A DNA stretch of 64,000 bases from Desulfobacter sp. (GTDB taxonomy: Bacteria > Desulfobacterota > Desulfobacteria > Desulfobacterales > Desulfobacteraceae): contig CP054837.1 in NCBI GenBank assembly GCA_028768525.1, positions 310,001 through 374,000 on the forward strand, read 5' to 3'. Below the pieces are notes generated by a model, which worked only from the letters and a program-made list of their open reading frames with translations, did no database searches and was not told where the DNA came from. Position numbers and translations under genes: made by a program. Each line of letters opens with the position of its first letter. Positions within the stretch are counted from its first letter, which is position 1. Below, in pieces: positions 1 through 8,788 of this stretch.

Positions 1-463
1 CACCGGCCCCCAGCAAAATCCCGGCCTTGATGGAATCCGGCACCTTGGCCACTACCTTTGAACTGAACCGGGTCACCCCCAGGATAAGAAAGATGGCCGC
101 CACCAGCAGCTGAAGCGCCACCAGGGCCTTGATGGCCTCGGGACCGGGGGTAAACTGCCCCAGGTAGAGCAGGACCACCGGGATGGCCGGGGTTATCCAG
201 CCCGGCACCATGGGGGTGCCTAAAAAAGCCGGCAGCATAAAGCCGATGCCGCAGACAAAGACATAGGCCAGGGCGATGTTATAGGGCAGTCCCAGGTATT
301 TTTCCAGCAGCGGTATCATGGCCAGGGAGACCACAAAAAGAATCAGGGCCTGGACAAACTCCACCCACTCCCACCGGTAATGGACCAGGGGGAGACGAAC
401 TTTAAAGGGACCGATTGGCCAGAAAGGCTGTTCTTCACTGTCGATTCGCTTATATAAAGACAT
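1..463 (-). CDS. Membrane permease, NCS2/BenE-like, 3' part cut off by the window edge
   Basis: The first 154 codons of a multi-spanning membrane protein are visible, read from an ATG at 463 preceded by a good AAAGGAG site. After a short cytoplasmic N-terminus there are hydrophobic segments at about residues 38-55, 62-82, 88-102 and 110-130. The segment reading PAFLGTPMVPGWITP and the later VPDSIKAGILLGAG resemble the helix-breaking motifs of nucleobase/benzoate-type transporters, but the substrate cannot be read from this piece. It lies 38 bp downstream of the acyl-CoA ligase gene on the same strand, so the two may share a transcript and the permease may import the acid that the ligase activates (inference). 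The rest of the gene lies left of position 1. Confidence 0.6.
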   Translation of the reverse strand, partial: MSLYKRIDSEEQPFWPIGPFKVRLPLVHYRWEWVEFVQALILFVVSLAMIPLLEKYLGLPYNIALAYVFVCGIGFMLPAFLGTPMVPGWITPAIPVVLLYLGQFTPGPEAIKALVALQLLVAAIFLILGVTRFSSKVVAKVPDSIKAGILLGAG

Positions 464-501
464 CTTTTTCTCCTTTGTAAACGCTATCATTGATGAATAG
501 A

Positions 502-2112
502 CTAATTTACCATGCGGTCATGCCCCTCCCACTCTTTCTCCCGGAGCTTGAATTTCTGGATCTTTCCCGTGGCTGTTTTGGGAAGGGCGCCGAATTCAAT
601 GTGCTTGGGCGCCTTGAACCGGGCCAGCTTTTCCTTGCAAAATGAAATTATCGTGGCAGGATCGGGCCGGGACCCGTTATGGGGAACGATAAATGCCTTG
701 GGCACCTCCCCCCATTTTTCGTCGGGCACGGGGATTACCGCCACTTCCAGCACATCCGGATGGGTATAGAGTACATTTTCAATTTCAACGGTGGAGATAT
801 TTTCCCCCCCTGAGATGATGATGTCTTTTTTCCGGTCCATGATCTGGGCATAGTTGTCCGGGTGCATCACCGCCAGGTCCCCGGAGTGGAACCAGCCGCC
901 CTTGAAGGCCTCTGCCGTGGCCGCTTCATCCTTGTAGTATCCCAGCATCACATTGTTGCCCCGCATGACGATTTCCCCCATGGTGGCCCCGTCCCTGGGC
1001 ACCGGTTCCATGGTCATGGGATCCACCACATCCATGTGCTCGGCCACGATATAGGGCACCCCCTGGCGGGCCTTGATTCCGGCCCGGACCATGGGATCCA
1101 GGTCATCCCATTTGTCCTGCCACTGGCAGACGGAATGGGGGCCGAAGACCTCTGTGAGACCGTAGGTCTGGGTGATGTTGGCACCGATGCTTTCCATATT
1201 CTGGATCACCGTGGGGGCCGGCGGCGCCCCAGCGGTCATGATCTCTACCCCGTGGGAGAGATTGATTTGATTTTCCTTGGCATAGACCGACATGCCGATG
1301 AGGATCGTGGGGGCTGCGCAGAGATGGGTGATGCCCACCGCTTCAATGATTCTGTAAATCTCGGCCGGCTCCACTTTCCGAAGGCAGACATGGGTGCCGC
1401 CGATGGCCGTGATCCCCCAGGTAAAGCACCAGCCGTTGCAGTGGAACATGGGCAGGGTCCACAGGTATTTGCTGTTGGCCGTGGTCTTGAACTCCAGCTG
1501 TTCGCCGATGGCATTGAGATAGGCCCCCCGGTGGTGGTACATTACCCCCTTGGGCCGGCCGGTGGTGCCGGAAGTATAATTGATGGCCAGAACCTCCCGC
1601 TCGTCGGTGATGGCCAGGCTTACCGGGTCCGCAGGGCTGTCCGCAAGAAAATTTTCGTATTCCGGGCCCTCCAGGGGCATTGTATCGTCAATATCGCAGA
1701 TGTTCACATAGGTTTCCACGGCCGCCAGTTCCGGCACGATCTTGGCCACGGTTTTCCCGAACTCATTGTCAGCAAACACGGCCTTTGCATCGGAGTGGTT
1801 AATGATATAAGCGATTTCGCCGGCGGAAAGCCTGATATTGATGGATACCAGGGCGGCACCCAGCAGGGGGACGGCATGGTGGGCCTCCAGCATGGGAGGG
1901 GTATTGGGACAGACAAAGGCCACCTTGTCCCCGGGGCCTATGCCCCGGGCCTTCAGGGCGTTGGCCAGGCGGAAGACCCGCTCCTGGAATTGCGCCCAGG
2001 TATAGGACCGGTCATTGTAAACCACTGCGGTTTTATCCGGGAAAACCGCCACGCTCCTGGCCAGGAAATTCGTGGGGCTGAGAACATCGTAATTGACAGA
2101 TTTGTCTGGCAT
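502..2112 (-). CDS. AMP-forming acyl-CoA synthetase (fatty/aryl acid CoA ligase)
   Basis: ANL-superfamily ligase, 536 aa, that adenylates a carboxylic acid with ATP and transfers it to CoA in the cytoplasm. Visible motifs in order are the phosphate loop YTSGTTGRPKGV near residue 175, QTYGLTE near 315, GWFHSGDLA near 405, DRKKDIIISGGENIS near 425 and the C-terminal TGKIQKFKLRE containing the catalytic lysine. Length is normal for the medium-chain/AlkK-like branch. The start was placed at the ATG at 2112 because AAGGAGGG precedes it; an in-frame ATG at 2172 lacks such a site. A permease gene follows 38 bp downstream. Chain length or aromatic specificity cannot be decided from sequence alone. 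Confidence 0.9.
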   Translation of the reverse strand: MPDKSVNYDVLSPTNFLARSVAVFPDKTAVVYNDRSYTWAQFQERVFRLANALKARGIGPGDKVAFVCPNTPPMLEAHHAVPLLGAALVSINIRLSAGEIAYIINHSDAKAVFADNEFGKTVAKIVPELAAVETYVNICDIDDTMPLEGPEYENFLADSPADPVSLAITDEREVLAINYTSGTTGRPKGVMYHHRGAYLNAIGEQLEFKTTANSKYLWTLPMFHCNGWCFTWGITAIGGTHVCLRKVEPAEIYRIIEAVGITHLCAAPTILIGMSVYAKENQINLSHGVEIMTAGAPPAPTVIQNMESIGANITQTYGLTEVFGPHSVCQWQDKWDDLDPMVRAGIKARQGVPYIVAEHMDVVDPMTMEPVPRDGATMGEIVMRGNNVMLGYYKDEAATAEAFKGGWFHSGDLAVMHPDNYAQIMDRKKDIIISGGENISTVEIENVLYTHPDVLEVAVIPVPDEKWGEVPKAFIVPHNGSRPDPATIISFCKEKLARFKAPKHIEFGALPKTATGKIQKFKLREKEWEGHDRMVN

Positions 2113-2234
2113 GATTGAACCCTCCTTGTTAATGATTTTGGGCACGGTTAAACGTCTTGTAATCATTAACAATAAAAACTAGAAAGGTTCAATCGGTCAC
2201 CGGCCCATATTGCCATGGCCGCCGGCCTGAGTGC

Positions 2235-2255
2235 CGCTAGGTTTAAAACCTAGCG
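2235..2255. repeat. Perfect 21-bp palindrome downstream of the NarL-type regulator
   Basis: CGCTAGGTTT and AAACCTAGCG flank a single central A. It sits 18 bp past the stop codon of the regulator gene and about 120 bp before the ATG of the acyl-CoA ligase, both transcribed leftward. As RNA it folds into a 10-bp hairpin but no T-run follows, so it could be a processing/attenuation hairpin or an operator for the ligase. Confidence 0.5.
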
Positions 2256-2272
2256 CAACCGATTCCTGCGGC

Positions 2273-2932
2273 CTACTTTTTCATCTCATGGACCCAGTGG
2301 ACGGCCGCCTTGACCAGTTCGGTATAATGCTTGAGGTGAAGCTTTTCCTTGATCTTCTCCCGGTGGGTGCCGATGGTTTTCATGCTCAGGTTAAGCCGGG
2401 CCGCAATCTCCCTGGAATCCAGCCCCTCCCCCATGAGGCGGAAGACTTCAAGCTCCCTGTTGGTCAGGGCATCCAGGCTGAACCCGGTGGATTTTTTCGA
2501 GATCATCCGGTTGAGCATTTTTTCCTTGACCTTGTCACTGGCGTAGATATTTCCGGCAAGCACCTGGCGGACCGCCTCCACTACCTGGGCAATGGCCCGC
2601 TGCTTCATCACATATCCCCGGGCACCGGCCATGAGTGCCCGTTCCGCATACATGGAGTCGTCGTACATTGACAGGACCAGCATGGGCAGGTCCGGGTATT
2701 CCCGGCTGATATCCTCCACCAGGTCGATGCCGTTGCTCTCGGCCAGGGAAATATCCACGATCATGAGATCCGGCGGTTCATTCTGCACGATCTCCCATGC
2801 CTTGTCAGCCGTATCCGGACAGGCCGCCACCACCAGGTCCGGCTCCCGGTTGATCAGTTCACTCATGCCCAGGCAGAATATGGGATGGTCGTCAACGATG
2901 ACGATCCTGTTTTTTTTCAAATTGTCTCCCAT
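2273..2932 (-). CDS. NarL/FixJ-type response regulator
   Basis: 219 aa with an N-terminal receiver domain (acidic pair D14-D15, phospho-acceptor D60 in the strand LMIVD) and a C-terminal LuxR-type helix-turn-helix (LTNRELEVFRLMGEGLDSRE onward, about residues 155-210). It is the evident partner of the kinase encoded immediately upstream: the two reading frames overlap by 16 bp, which implies translational coupling and fixed stoichiometry. Known for the family: phosphorylation causes dimerisation and DNA binding. Target genes are not shown by the sequence; the flanking acyl-CoA ligase genes are the nearest candidates. Confidence 0.93.
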   Translation of the reverse strand: MGDNLKKNRIVIVDDHPIFCLGMSELINREPDLVVAACPDTADKAWEIVQNEPPDLMIVDISLAESNGIDLVEDISREYPDLPMLVLSMYDDSMYAERALMAGARGYVMKQRAIAQVVEAVRQVLAGNIYASDKVKEKMLNRMISKKSTGFSLDALTNRELEVFRLMGEGLDSREIAARLNLSMKTIGTHREKIKEKLHLKHYTELVKAAVHWVHEMKK

Positions 2933-5208
2933 GGCTGGGCCGCCTCCTTTCCCCCCTCGTGAACGGGCAGACAGACATGAACCTGGGTTCCCTGTTCCCC
3001 CGAATCAATATAAAACTGCGCGTCGATGATCCTTGCCCGGTAAGCCATGATCTGCAGGCCGATTCCAGACCCGCTGCGCCCGGGCGGAATGCCCCGGCCG
3101 TCATCGGCCACCCTCAGATGAATCAGCTGGGCATCTCCGTTCTCCCGGGCCAGGGATATCCTTACCCGGCCGGCCTGTGAATGTTTCACCGCATTGTTCA
3201 CCGCTTCCCTGGCTATATAGTAAAGATGAATGGCACGGGTATTGTCAAGGATATCCACATCCGGATCCATGCGGCAGTCGAACCGGATGGCGGGATGAAA
3301 GGCAAAACCGGCCGCAATTTCTTCCAGGGCATTCTGGAATCCGTGGGCCACCAGGTGGACCGGGCAAAGCCCCCGTGCCAGCGCCCGGGTCTTGTCCACG
3401 GCATCTTCCATGAGGTCACCGATTTTCCCCGCCAGTCCGGCTGAAGGATCCTGCCTGCGGCCGAGGTCGTCCTTGAGCGCCGCAGCCAGGCCGGCAATGC
3501 CGATAAGATGGGGGCAGAGATCGTCGTGAAGCTCATGGCCGATGTTCATCCGTTCCCGGTCCCCGGCCTGCATCACCTGTTTTTCCAGCCCCCTGGACCG
3601 GGTGATGTCCCTGAGGATAATGATACTTCCGGCAAGGCTGCCCTGGCCGTCAAAGGCGGAGGCGCCGGAGATGCTCACATCCACCAGCCGTCCCGCCTTG
3701 GTGTACCGCCGGGTTTCCACATCGAAAATCCCGTCCCCGGAAATCACCTGCTGGATCATCCTCCGTGTTTCCGGCCAGCAGGCCTCGGGCACAAAATGGT
3801 CCATTTTTTTCCCGGCACACTCTTCAAGGGCCCATCCGAACACCCGGGTAAAGGCCGGATTGATATACATCACCCGGCCTTCCATATCGTAATTGACAAT
3901 GGGATCCGGCGCCGCTTCCATGAGCAGGTAATACCGTTCCTGGCTCTCCTTCTGGGCCTGTTCCGCCATCTGCCGCACCCGGATCTGGTCCCTCAGGCTC
4001 TGGTGGGTGGTTTCCAGCTGATCCATGAACCGGTTGAAATAGGCGGCCAGCTGCCCCACCTCGTCCTGGGACCGGTTCTCCATCCTGGCCGAATAATCAC
4101 CGGCCGTCACCGTATTGAACCGGCCCATGAGCTGGTGCAGGGGCGTGGTAATACTCCGGCTGACCCTGAAGGTGACGGCCAGCATGATGGCAAAAAAGGC
4201 CAGGGAAATGCCCAGAATCACATTCCGTATGGTTTTCAACGGCCGGTAAAGCTCATCCAGGTAGGAGGATGAGGCCACAATCCACTGGTATTCCGGGATA
4301 TAATTGAACATCACCAGCTTGGGCCGGGCCCTGGGCTCCCCCGGGTTTTTCCAGTAATAAACGGATTTTCCCTTTTTCCTGGCCATCATGTCTTCCAGAT
4401 ACCGGTTGGGAAGCTCTTCGGCATCAAAGATATTCACCCCCTGGAGCAGGGGATGGATAATGGCATTGGCATCCTTGTCAATGACAAAGGCATATCCGCT
4501 TTCCCCGAATTTCAGGGAAAGGATGCTCTCCCTGAAATCCTCCACATTCACCAGCTTGATGAACTCCGCCCGGTAGGCACTGGCCGCGATGATCCAGTCC
4601 CAGGGCTTGAAATAGGCCATGTAAAGGGCCTTTGGCCTGGGGGTTTTTTCGCCGGGATTTTTCCATTCATACTCCAGATACCCCTCCTTTACCGCCGTCA
4701 TCTTCGTCACAAAGGCATGGTCGGCCACGTTGGCGCCGATGAGGGGCCCTGAGGGGTGAACCGTGACATCTCCGCGGCTGTCCAGGCAGTAAAGATATCC
4801 CGAAGTCCCGATGGACTGGCTCAAAATCAAACCTGCCGCCCGCTTCCTTGCCTCTTTTTCCGTAAATTCACCATATTTGAACCTGGCGTAAAGGCTGGCC
4901 ACGATATCCCGGTTTTTTTCGGCCGCCGCCCTGAGGTGATTTTTGATGGAAACATTCACCGAGGTGTTAACCATATCATAGATCATCTGGGTGGCATTGG
5001 TCAGTTCGCTTTCAATCCGGTCTTCTATATTGTTCCGGACATAGGCATAGATAAAAAGGTTGCACATGAACATGGACAGGAAAAAAATAAGGGCGAAGAT
5101 GATCAGGAACTTATACCTGATCTCCAGGGAATTGAACATAAAACGAATTTTTTTGAACACCCCGCCATCCCTACCGGCGTTGGAATTCATTGTTTCAGAT
5201 TGAGTCAT
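2917..5208 (-). CDS. Double-Cache sensor histidine kinase (Cache-HAMP-PAS-HisKA_3)
   Basis: Membrane sensor kinase of about 763 aa. A first membrane helix near residues 33-57 is followed by a large periplasmic region holding two similar Cache-type units, each ending in a WKNPG motif then a W-I-(I/V)-A strand, the usual ligand pocket for small organic acids. A second membrane helix, HAMP, a PAS domain and the HisKA_3 box GHELHDDLCPHL follow, then a HATPase with DDGRGIPPG. The ATG at 5208 was preferred because GGAG lies 6 bases in front; the frame is open up to a TTG at 5271. It overlaps its regulator gene by 16 bp. Confidence 0.92.
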   Translation of the reverse strand: MTQSETMNSNAGRDGGVFKKIRFMFNSLEIRYKFLIIFALIFFLSMFMCNLFIYAYVRNNIEDRIESELTNATQMIYDMVNTSVNVSIKNHLRAAAEKNRDIVASLYARFKYGEFTEKEARKRAAGLILSQSIGTSGYLYCLDSRGDVTVHPSGPLIGANVADHAFVTKMTAVKEGYLEYEWKNPGEKTPRPKALYMAYFKPWDWIIAASAYRAEFIKLVNVEDFRESILSLKFGESGYAFVIDKDANAIIHPLLQGVNIFDAEELPNRYLEDMMARKKGKSVYYWKNPGEPRARPKLVMFNYIPEYQWIVASSSYLDELYRPLKTIRNVILGISLAFFAIMLAVTFRVSRSITTPLHQLMGRFNTVTAGDYSARMENRSQDEVGQLAAYFNRFMDQLETTHQSLRDQIRVRQMAEQAQKESQERYYLLMEAAPDPIVNYDMEGRVMYINPAFTRVFGWALEECAGKKMDHFVPEACWPETRRMIQQVISGDGIFDVETRRYTKAGRLVDVSISGASAFDGQGSLAGSIIILRDITRSRGLEKQVMQAGDRERMNIGHELHDDLCPHLIGIAGLAAALKDDLGRRQDPSAGLAGKIGDLMEDAVDKTRALARGLCPVHLVAHGFQNALEEIAAGFAFHPAIRFDCRMDPDVDILDNTRAIHLYYIAREAVNNAVKHSQAGRVRISLARENGDAQLIHLRVADDGRGIPPGRSGSGIGLQIMAYRARIIDAQFYIDSGEQGTQVHVCLPVHEGGKEAAQPWETI

Positions 5209-5364
5209 GCGCTGCTCCATGGATGCCGGGATCCCGGATTTCGTCCGGCCGGGCTGATTGTCTGGCGCCAAAAAATCCGCATGAATCTGATTAGCATAGA
5301 ACAGTTATTTGTGCAAGAATCCGCACGGCTGGATTCGGCCCTGATGCCTTTGCTATTTTTATCG

Positions 5365-5378
5365 AACGAATGTTCGTT
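5365..5378. promoter_or_regulatory. Candidate TetR-family operator
   Basis: AACGAA and TTCGTT are exact inverted repeats around a TG centre, 7 bp upstream of the candidate -35 box of the rightward acyl-CoA ligase operon. TetR repressors of fatty acid and acyl-CoA metabolism commonly bind palindromes of this size and composition; that a TetR protein binds here is inference, and none is encoded in the window. Confidence 0.45.
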
Positions 5379-5384
5379 ATTCTA

Positions 5385-5413
5385 TTGACTTTATTTATCT
5401 TTATTTTTAGGAT
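5385..5413 (+). promoter_or_regulatory. Candidate sigma-70 promoter for the acyl-CoA ligase/carboxyltransferase operon
   Basis: TTGACT at 5385-5390, a 17-bp AT-rich spacer and TAGGAT at 5408-5413. Together with the palindrome just upstream it forms a compact regulated promoter 143 bp in front of the ligase ATG. Confidence 0.45.
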
Positions 5414-5555
5414 GCTGATAACTGCTATGGAAAAATTGATCTGGCCGGTGTCGGTGTGATGGAACGGAATTGATCTGGAGCCGACAAACAAAAAAAAAGG
5501 GATAGGTAAAATTCAGATGTTACACGATTCATAACCACAAACAGAGGAGTGGACA

Positions 5556-7205
5556 ATGGAAAAAATATGGTTGAAACACTGGCCCGAAACCCTTCCCCGG
5601 AAAATTGAGTTCACCCGCGGCGAAATCCCCCTTCACGACTACCTGCGCTTTCAGGCAAAAAAAACGCCTAACAAACCGGCCATTATCTTTTACGGCCGTA
5701 CCCTCACCTACGAAGAACTGAACACGGCCTCGGAAAGGTTTGCAGCCTATCTTCTCTCCAAAGGCGTTAAAAAGGGGGACCGGGTCGGCATATTTCTGCT
5801 CAACTGCCCCCAATATGTCATCGCCCATTTCGGTATTCAGAAAATCGGGGCCGTTGTCTGCCCCTGTTCCCCCCTGTTTAAAGAACTTGAACTTGAGTAT
5901 GAACTCAAGGATGCAGGCATTGAAATCCTGGTGGCCCTGGACCTGTTCATGCCGGTGGTCAAAAACGTATTGGGCAAAACCGCCCTGAAAACGGTCATCT
6001 GCACCAACCTCAACGATTACCTGCCCGAGAGCCCGGCACTGCCCCTGGCCGATCCCATGAAAATCCCTCAATCCAAGGTTCCGGGCACCCAGGATTTCAT
6101 GGAGATCGTTGAAAAGGAGGCGGCTGCCCTGCCTGACATTTCCATTGATATGAAAGAGGACATCGGCCTTTTCCAGTACACCGGCGGCACCACGGGCCTG
6201 CCCAAGGGATGCATGCTCTCCTTCCATGCGGCCCTGTTTAAAACCGCCTCAACCGTTGCCATTGCCGATATCACAGCGGATTCCGTCTGTCTGGTGACCA
6301 TGCCCATCTTCCACATCGCCGGCATGCTTGCCGGCATGAATTCCTGCATCTATGCCGGGGCCACCCAGGTCCTTTTGAGCATCTTCGATGTCAATACGGC
6401 CGCCCGGGCCATCTCCGCCTATAAAGCCGATTTCTGGTACTCGGCAGTCCCCATGAATGTGGGCATCATGAAGGATCCCGAGGCCCGGTCTTTTGATCTT
6501 TCAAGCCTTAAACTCTGCCTGACCTCCTCCTTCGGGATCCAGTTGACAAAAGAGATTTCAAACCAGTGGTATGACCATACAAAAGGCGGCCTGCTCGTCG
6601 AAGGGGCATACGGGCTGAGCGAAACCCACACCGCCGACACCTTTGTACCCAAAAACAATATCAAATACGATACCTGCGGCATCCCGGGACCTGATGCAGA
6701 ATTCAAAATTCTTGACCTGGACGGCTCCGGAAAGGAGATGGACATCGGGGAGCCCGGCGAAATCGTATTGAAAAATCCCGGGGTTTTCAAAGGATACTGG
6801 AACAAGCCCGGGGAAACCGCAGCCACCCTCATTGACGGATGGGTCCATACCGGGGATATCGGCAGATTTGATGATGACGGATATCTTTACCTCCTGGGCC
6901 GGGTTAAGGAAATGATCAAGGTGTCCGGATTTTCAGTCTATCCGGAAGAGGTGGAAATGATGATCAATACCCACGAAGCGGTGGTGCAGTCCGCCGTGAT
7001 CGGCGTACCGGACCCGGCCAAGGGAGAGGTGGTCAAAGCCTATGTGATAAAGGCCAAAGGATCGGATCTGGACGAAGCCGGCCTCATTGCCTGGGCCAGA
7101 GCCCATATGTCTTCCTATAAGTGCCCCAGGTATGTCGAGTTCAGGACGTCCCTGCCCACCCTGCCCACCGGGAAACTGCTGAGGCGGCAATTGAAGGGAA
7201 AATAA
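5556..7205 (+). CDS. AMP-forming acyl-CoA synthetase, second paralogue
   Basis: 549-aa ANL ligase with AGGAG eight bases before the ATG. Motifs seen are YTGGTTGLPKGC (phosphate loop, about residue 208), AYGLSETHTADTF, GWVHTGDIGRFDDDGY, LGRVKEMIKVSGFSVYPEEV and the C-terminal lysine region LPTGKLLRRQLKG. It is only distantly similar to the ligase at 502-2112, with a different spacing around the first motif, so the two are unlikely to be recent duplicates. The next gene, a carboxyltransferase subunit, begins 32 bp downstream and the two probably form an operon that activates and then carboxylates or decarboxylates an acyl-CoA. The substrate is not determined. Confidence 0.9.
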   Translation: MEKIWLKHWPETLPRKIEFTRGEIPLHDYLRFQAKKTPNKPAIIFYGRTLTYEELNTASERFAAYLLSKGVKKGDRVGIFLLNCPQYVIAHFGIQKIGAVVCPCSPLFKELELEYELKDAGIEILVALDLFMPVVKNVLGKTALKTVICTNLNDYLPESPALPLADPMKIPQSKVPGTQDFMEIVEKEAAALPDISIDMKEDIGLFQYTGGTTGLPKGCMLSFHAALFKTASTVAIADITADSVCLVTMPIFHIAGMLAGMNSCIYAGATQVLLSIFDVNTAARAISAYKADFWYSAVPMNVGIMKDPEARSFDLSSLKLCLTSSFGIQLTKEISNQWYDHTKGGLLVEGAYGLSETHTADTFVPKNNIKYDTCGIPGPDAEFKILDLDGSGKEMDIGEPGEIVLKNPGVFKGYWNKPGETAATLIDGWVHTGDIGRFDDDGYLYLLGRVKEMIKVSGFSVYPEEVEMMINTHEAVVQSAVIGVPDPAKGEVVKAYVIKAKGSDLDEAGLIAWARAHMSSYKCPRYVEFRTSLPTLPTGKLLRRQLKGK

Positions 7206-7237
7206 AAAAACAACCCAGATGACGAGGAGACCGTAAA

Positions 7238-8788
7238 ATGAAATTTAAGGCAGCCATGGACACCCTGGCCGACAAAGAACGGAACACCCTGGCCATGGGC
7301 GGCACTGAAAAAATCGCCCGGCAGCATGATAAAGGGCGGTACACGGCCAGGGAGAGAATTGACAAGCTGCTGGATCCGGATTCTTTTTTTGAGGTCGGCC
7401 GTTTCGCCCATTCAGACATGCCGGGCATGGAGGAGAAAACCCCGGCAGACTCAAAAATCGCAGGATACGGCAAAATCCACGGACGGCAGGTGGCGGTCAC
7501 TGCCAATGACTTTACCGTCATGGCCGCCACCTCAAGCAGAATCGCCGGCAAAAAAGAATACCAGATCAAAACCTACGGTGCGGCCAAGGGGCTGCCCGTC
7601 ATTTACCTGGGCGAGGCCGGGGGGGCCCGCATGCCCGATATCATGGGCGCCAAAGGGTTGACCTCTTTCGGCGGCGGCGGATTCACCTCCTTTGTCGACA
7701 TCATGAGCCGGGTCAGAAAAAACCTTTTTATCTCAGCCATCATGGGGGAATGCTACGGCATGCCCACCTGGATGGCCTGCCTGTCCGACTTTGTGGTCCA
7801 GGTCAGGGGAGCGGCCATGGGGGTCTCCGGTCCACGGGTGCTGGAACTTGCCCTGGGGGAAAATATCTCGGATGAGGAACTGGGCGGCGTAGGGGTACAC
7901 GGGGAGATCACAGGGAACATCGACCGGATTGCAGAAAACGAGGACCATTGTTTTGCCCTTATCCGGCAATTCTTAAGCTATATGCCATCCCACAGAGAGG
8001 CAGCTCCGCCGGTATACAGCGTTCCCCAGGGATCGGGAGAGCGGATGCCGGACATCCTTTCTCTGATCCCGGAAAAACGGAACCGGGCCTATGACATGGC
8101 AAAAGTGCTGGAATGCATAGCGGACAGGGACAGCCTTTTTGAACTCAAACCCGATTTCGGCAAATCCGTCCTCACGGTGCTCGGACGGATAAACGGAAGC
8201 ACCGTGGGGTTTATCGCCAACCAGCCCATGTTCATGGCCGGTGCAATGGATACCCAGGGCATTGATAAGGTGCTCAGCTTTTTATGCCTCTGCGACACCT
8301 ATAATATTCCCCTGCTCTTTTTCCACGATATCCCCGGATTCCTTGTGGGCCGGGAGGCAGAACGCAGGAAGGTGGCCGCCAAGGTCATGAACTTCATGAA
8401 TGCCCTGGGGCAGGTCACTGTCCCCAAAATCGGGGTCATCGTCCGGAAGACATACGGCATGGCCTTCTGGAACATGGCCGGAACAGGATGCGGGACGGAT
8501 TTTCTGGTGGCCTGGCCCTCGGCAGAAATGAGTTTTGTGGACCCTGTGATTGCGGCAAATGTGGTATTTGGTTCAGGTGAAGCCAAGGCCGATGAAAAAG
8601 AGGCCCTCATATCGACCCTGATTGACGGGACCTCTCCTTTTGAGGCCGCCGGTGCATATGATATCCACGACGTCATCGACCCCAGAACCACACGGGACTA
8701 TATCATCAGGGCCCTGGAAATATCCAGAGGCGCCCCATCCCATGGAATAGGGGAACACAGGCTGGCCAACTGGCCGACAAAATTTTAG
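7238..8788 (+). CDS. Acyl-CoA carboxylase/decarboxylase carboxyltransferase (beta) subunit
   Basis: 516 aa, the normal length for PccB/MmdA/GcdA-type carboxyltransferases that move a carboxyl group between biotin and an acyl-CoA. The N-terminal half has the acyl-CoA-binding signature (GGARMPD, then SFGGGGFTSF) and the C-terminal half the biotin-side signature (FFHDIPGFLVGREAE, then VPKIGVIVRKTYG). Two oxyanion-type glycine-rich turns are therefore present. No biotin carboxylase, biotin carrier or sodium-pump subunit lies nearby, so partner subunits must be encoded elsewhere. An AGGAG site precedes the ATG. The stop codon overlaps that of the convergent gene by 4 bp. Whether it carboxylates or decarboxylates is not decided. 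Confidence 0.88.
   Translation: MKFKAAMDTLADKERNTLAMGGTEKIARQHDKGRYTARERIDKLLDPDSFFEVGRFAHSDMPGMEEKTPADSKIAGYGKIHGRQVAVTANDFTVMAATSSRIAGKKEYQIKTYGAAKGLPVIYLGEAGGARMPDIMGAKGLTSFGGGGFTSFVDIMSRVRKNLFISAIMGECYGMPTWMACLSDFVVQVRGAAMGVSGPRVLELALGENISDEELGGVGVHGEITGNIDRIAENEDHCFALIRQFLSYMPSHREAAPPVYSVPQGSGERMPDILSLIPEKRNRAYDMAKVLECIADRDSLFELKPDFGKSVLTVLGRINGSTVGFIANQPMFMAGAMDTQGIDKVLSFLCLCDTYNIPLLFFHDIPGFLVGREAERRKVAAKVMNFMNALGQVTVPKIGVIVRKTYGMAFWNMAGTGCGTDFLVAWPSAEMSFVDPVIAANVVFGSGEAKADEKEALISTLIDGTSPFEAAGAYDIHDVIDPRTTRDYIIRALEISRGAPSHGIGEHRLANWPTKF

Noticed and set aside
862..2118. Long open frame (418 codons) opposite the first acyl-CoA ligase
   Set aside because: It is antisense to a gene with complete ANL motifs, has no recognisable domain and a histidine/glycine-rich composition typical of the complement of GC-rich coding DNA.
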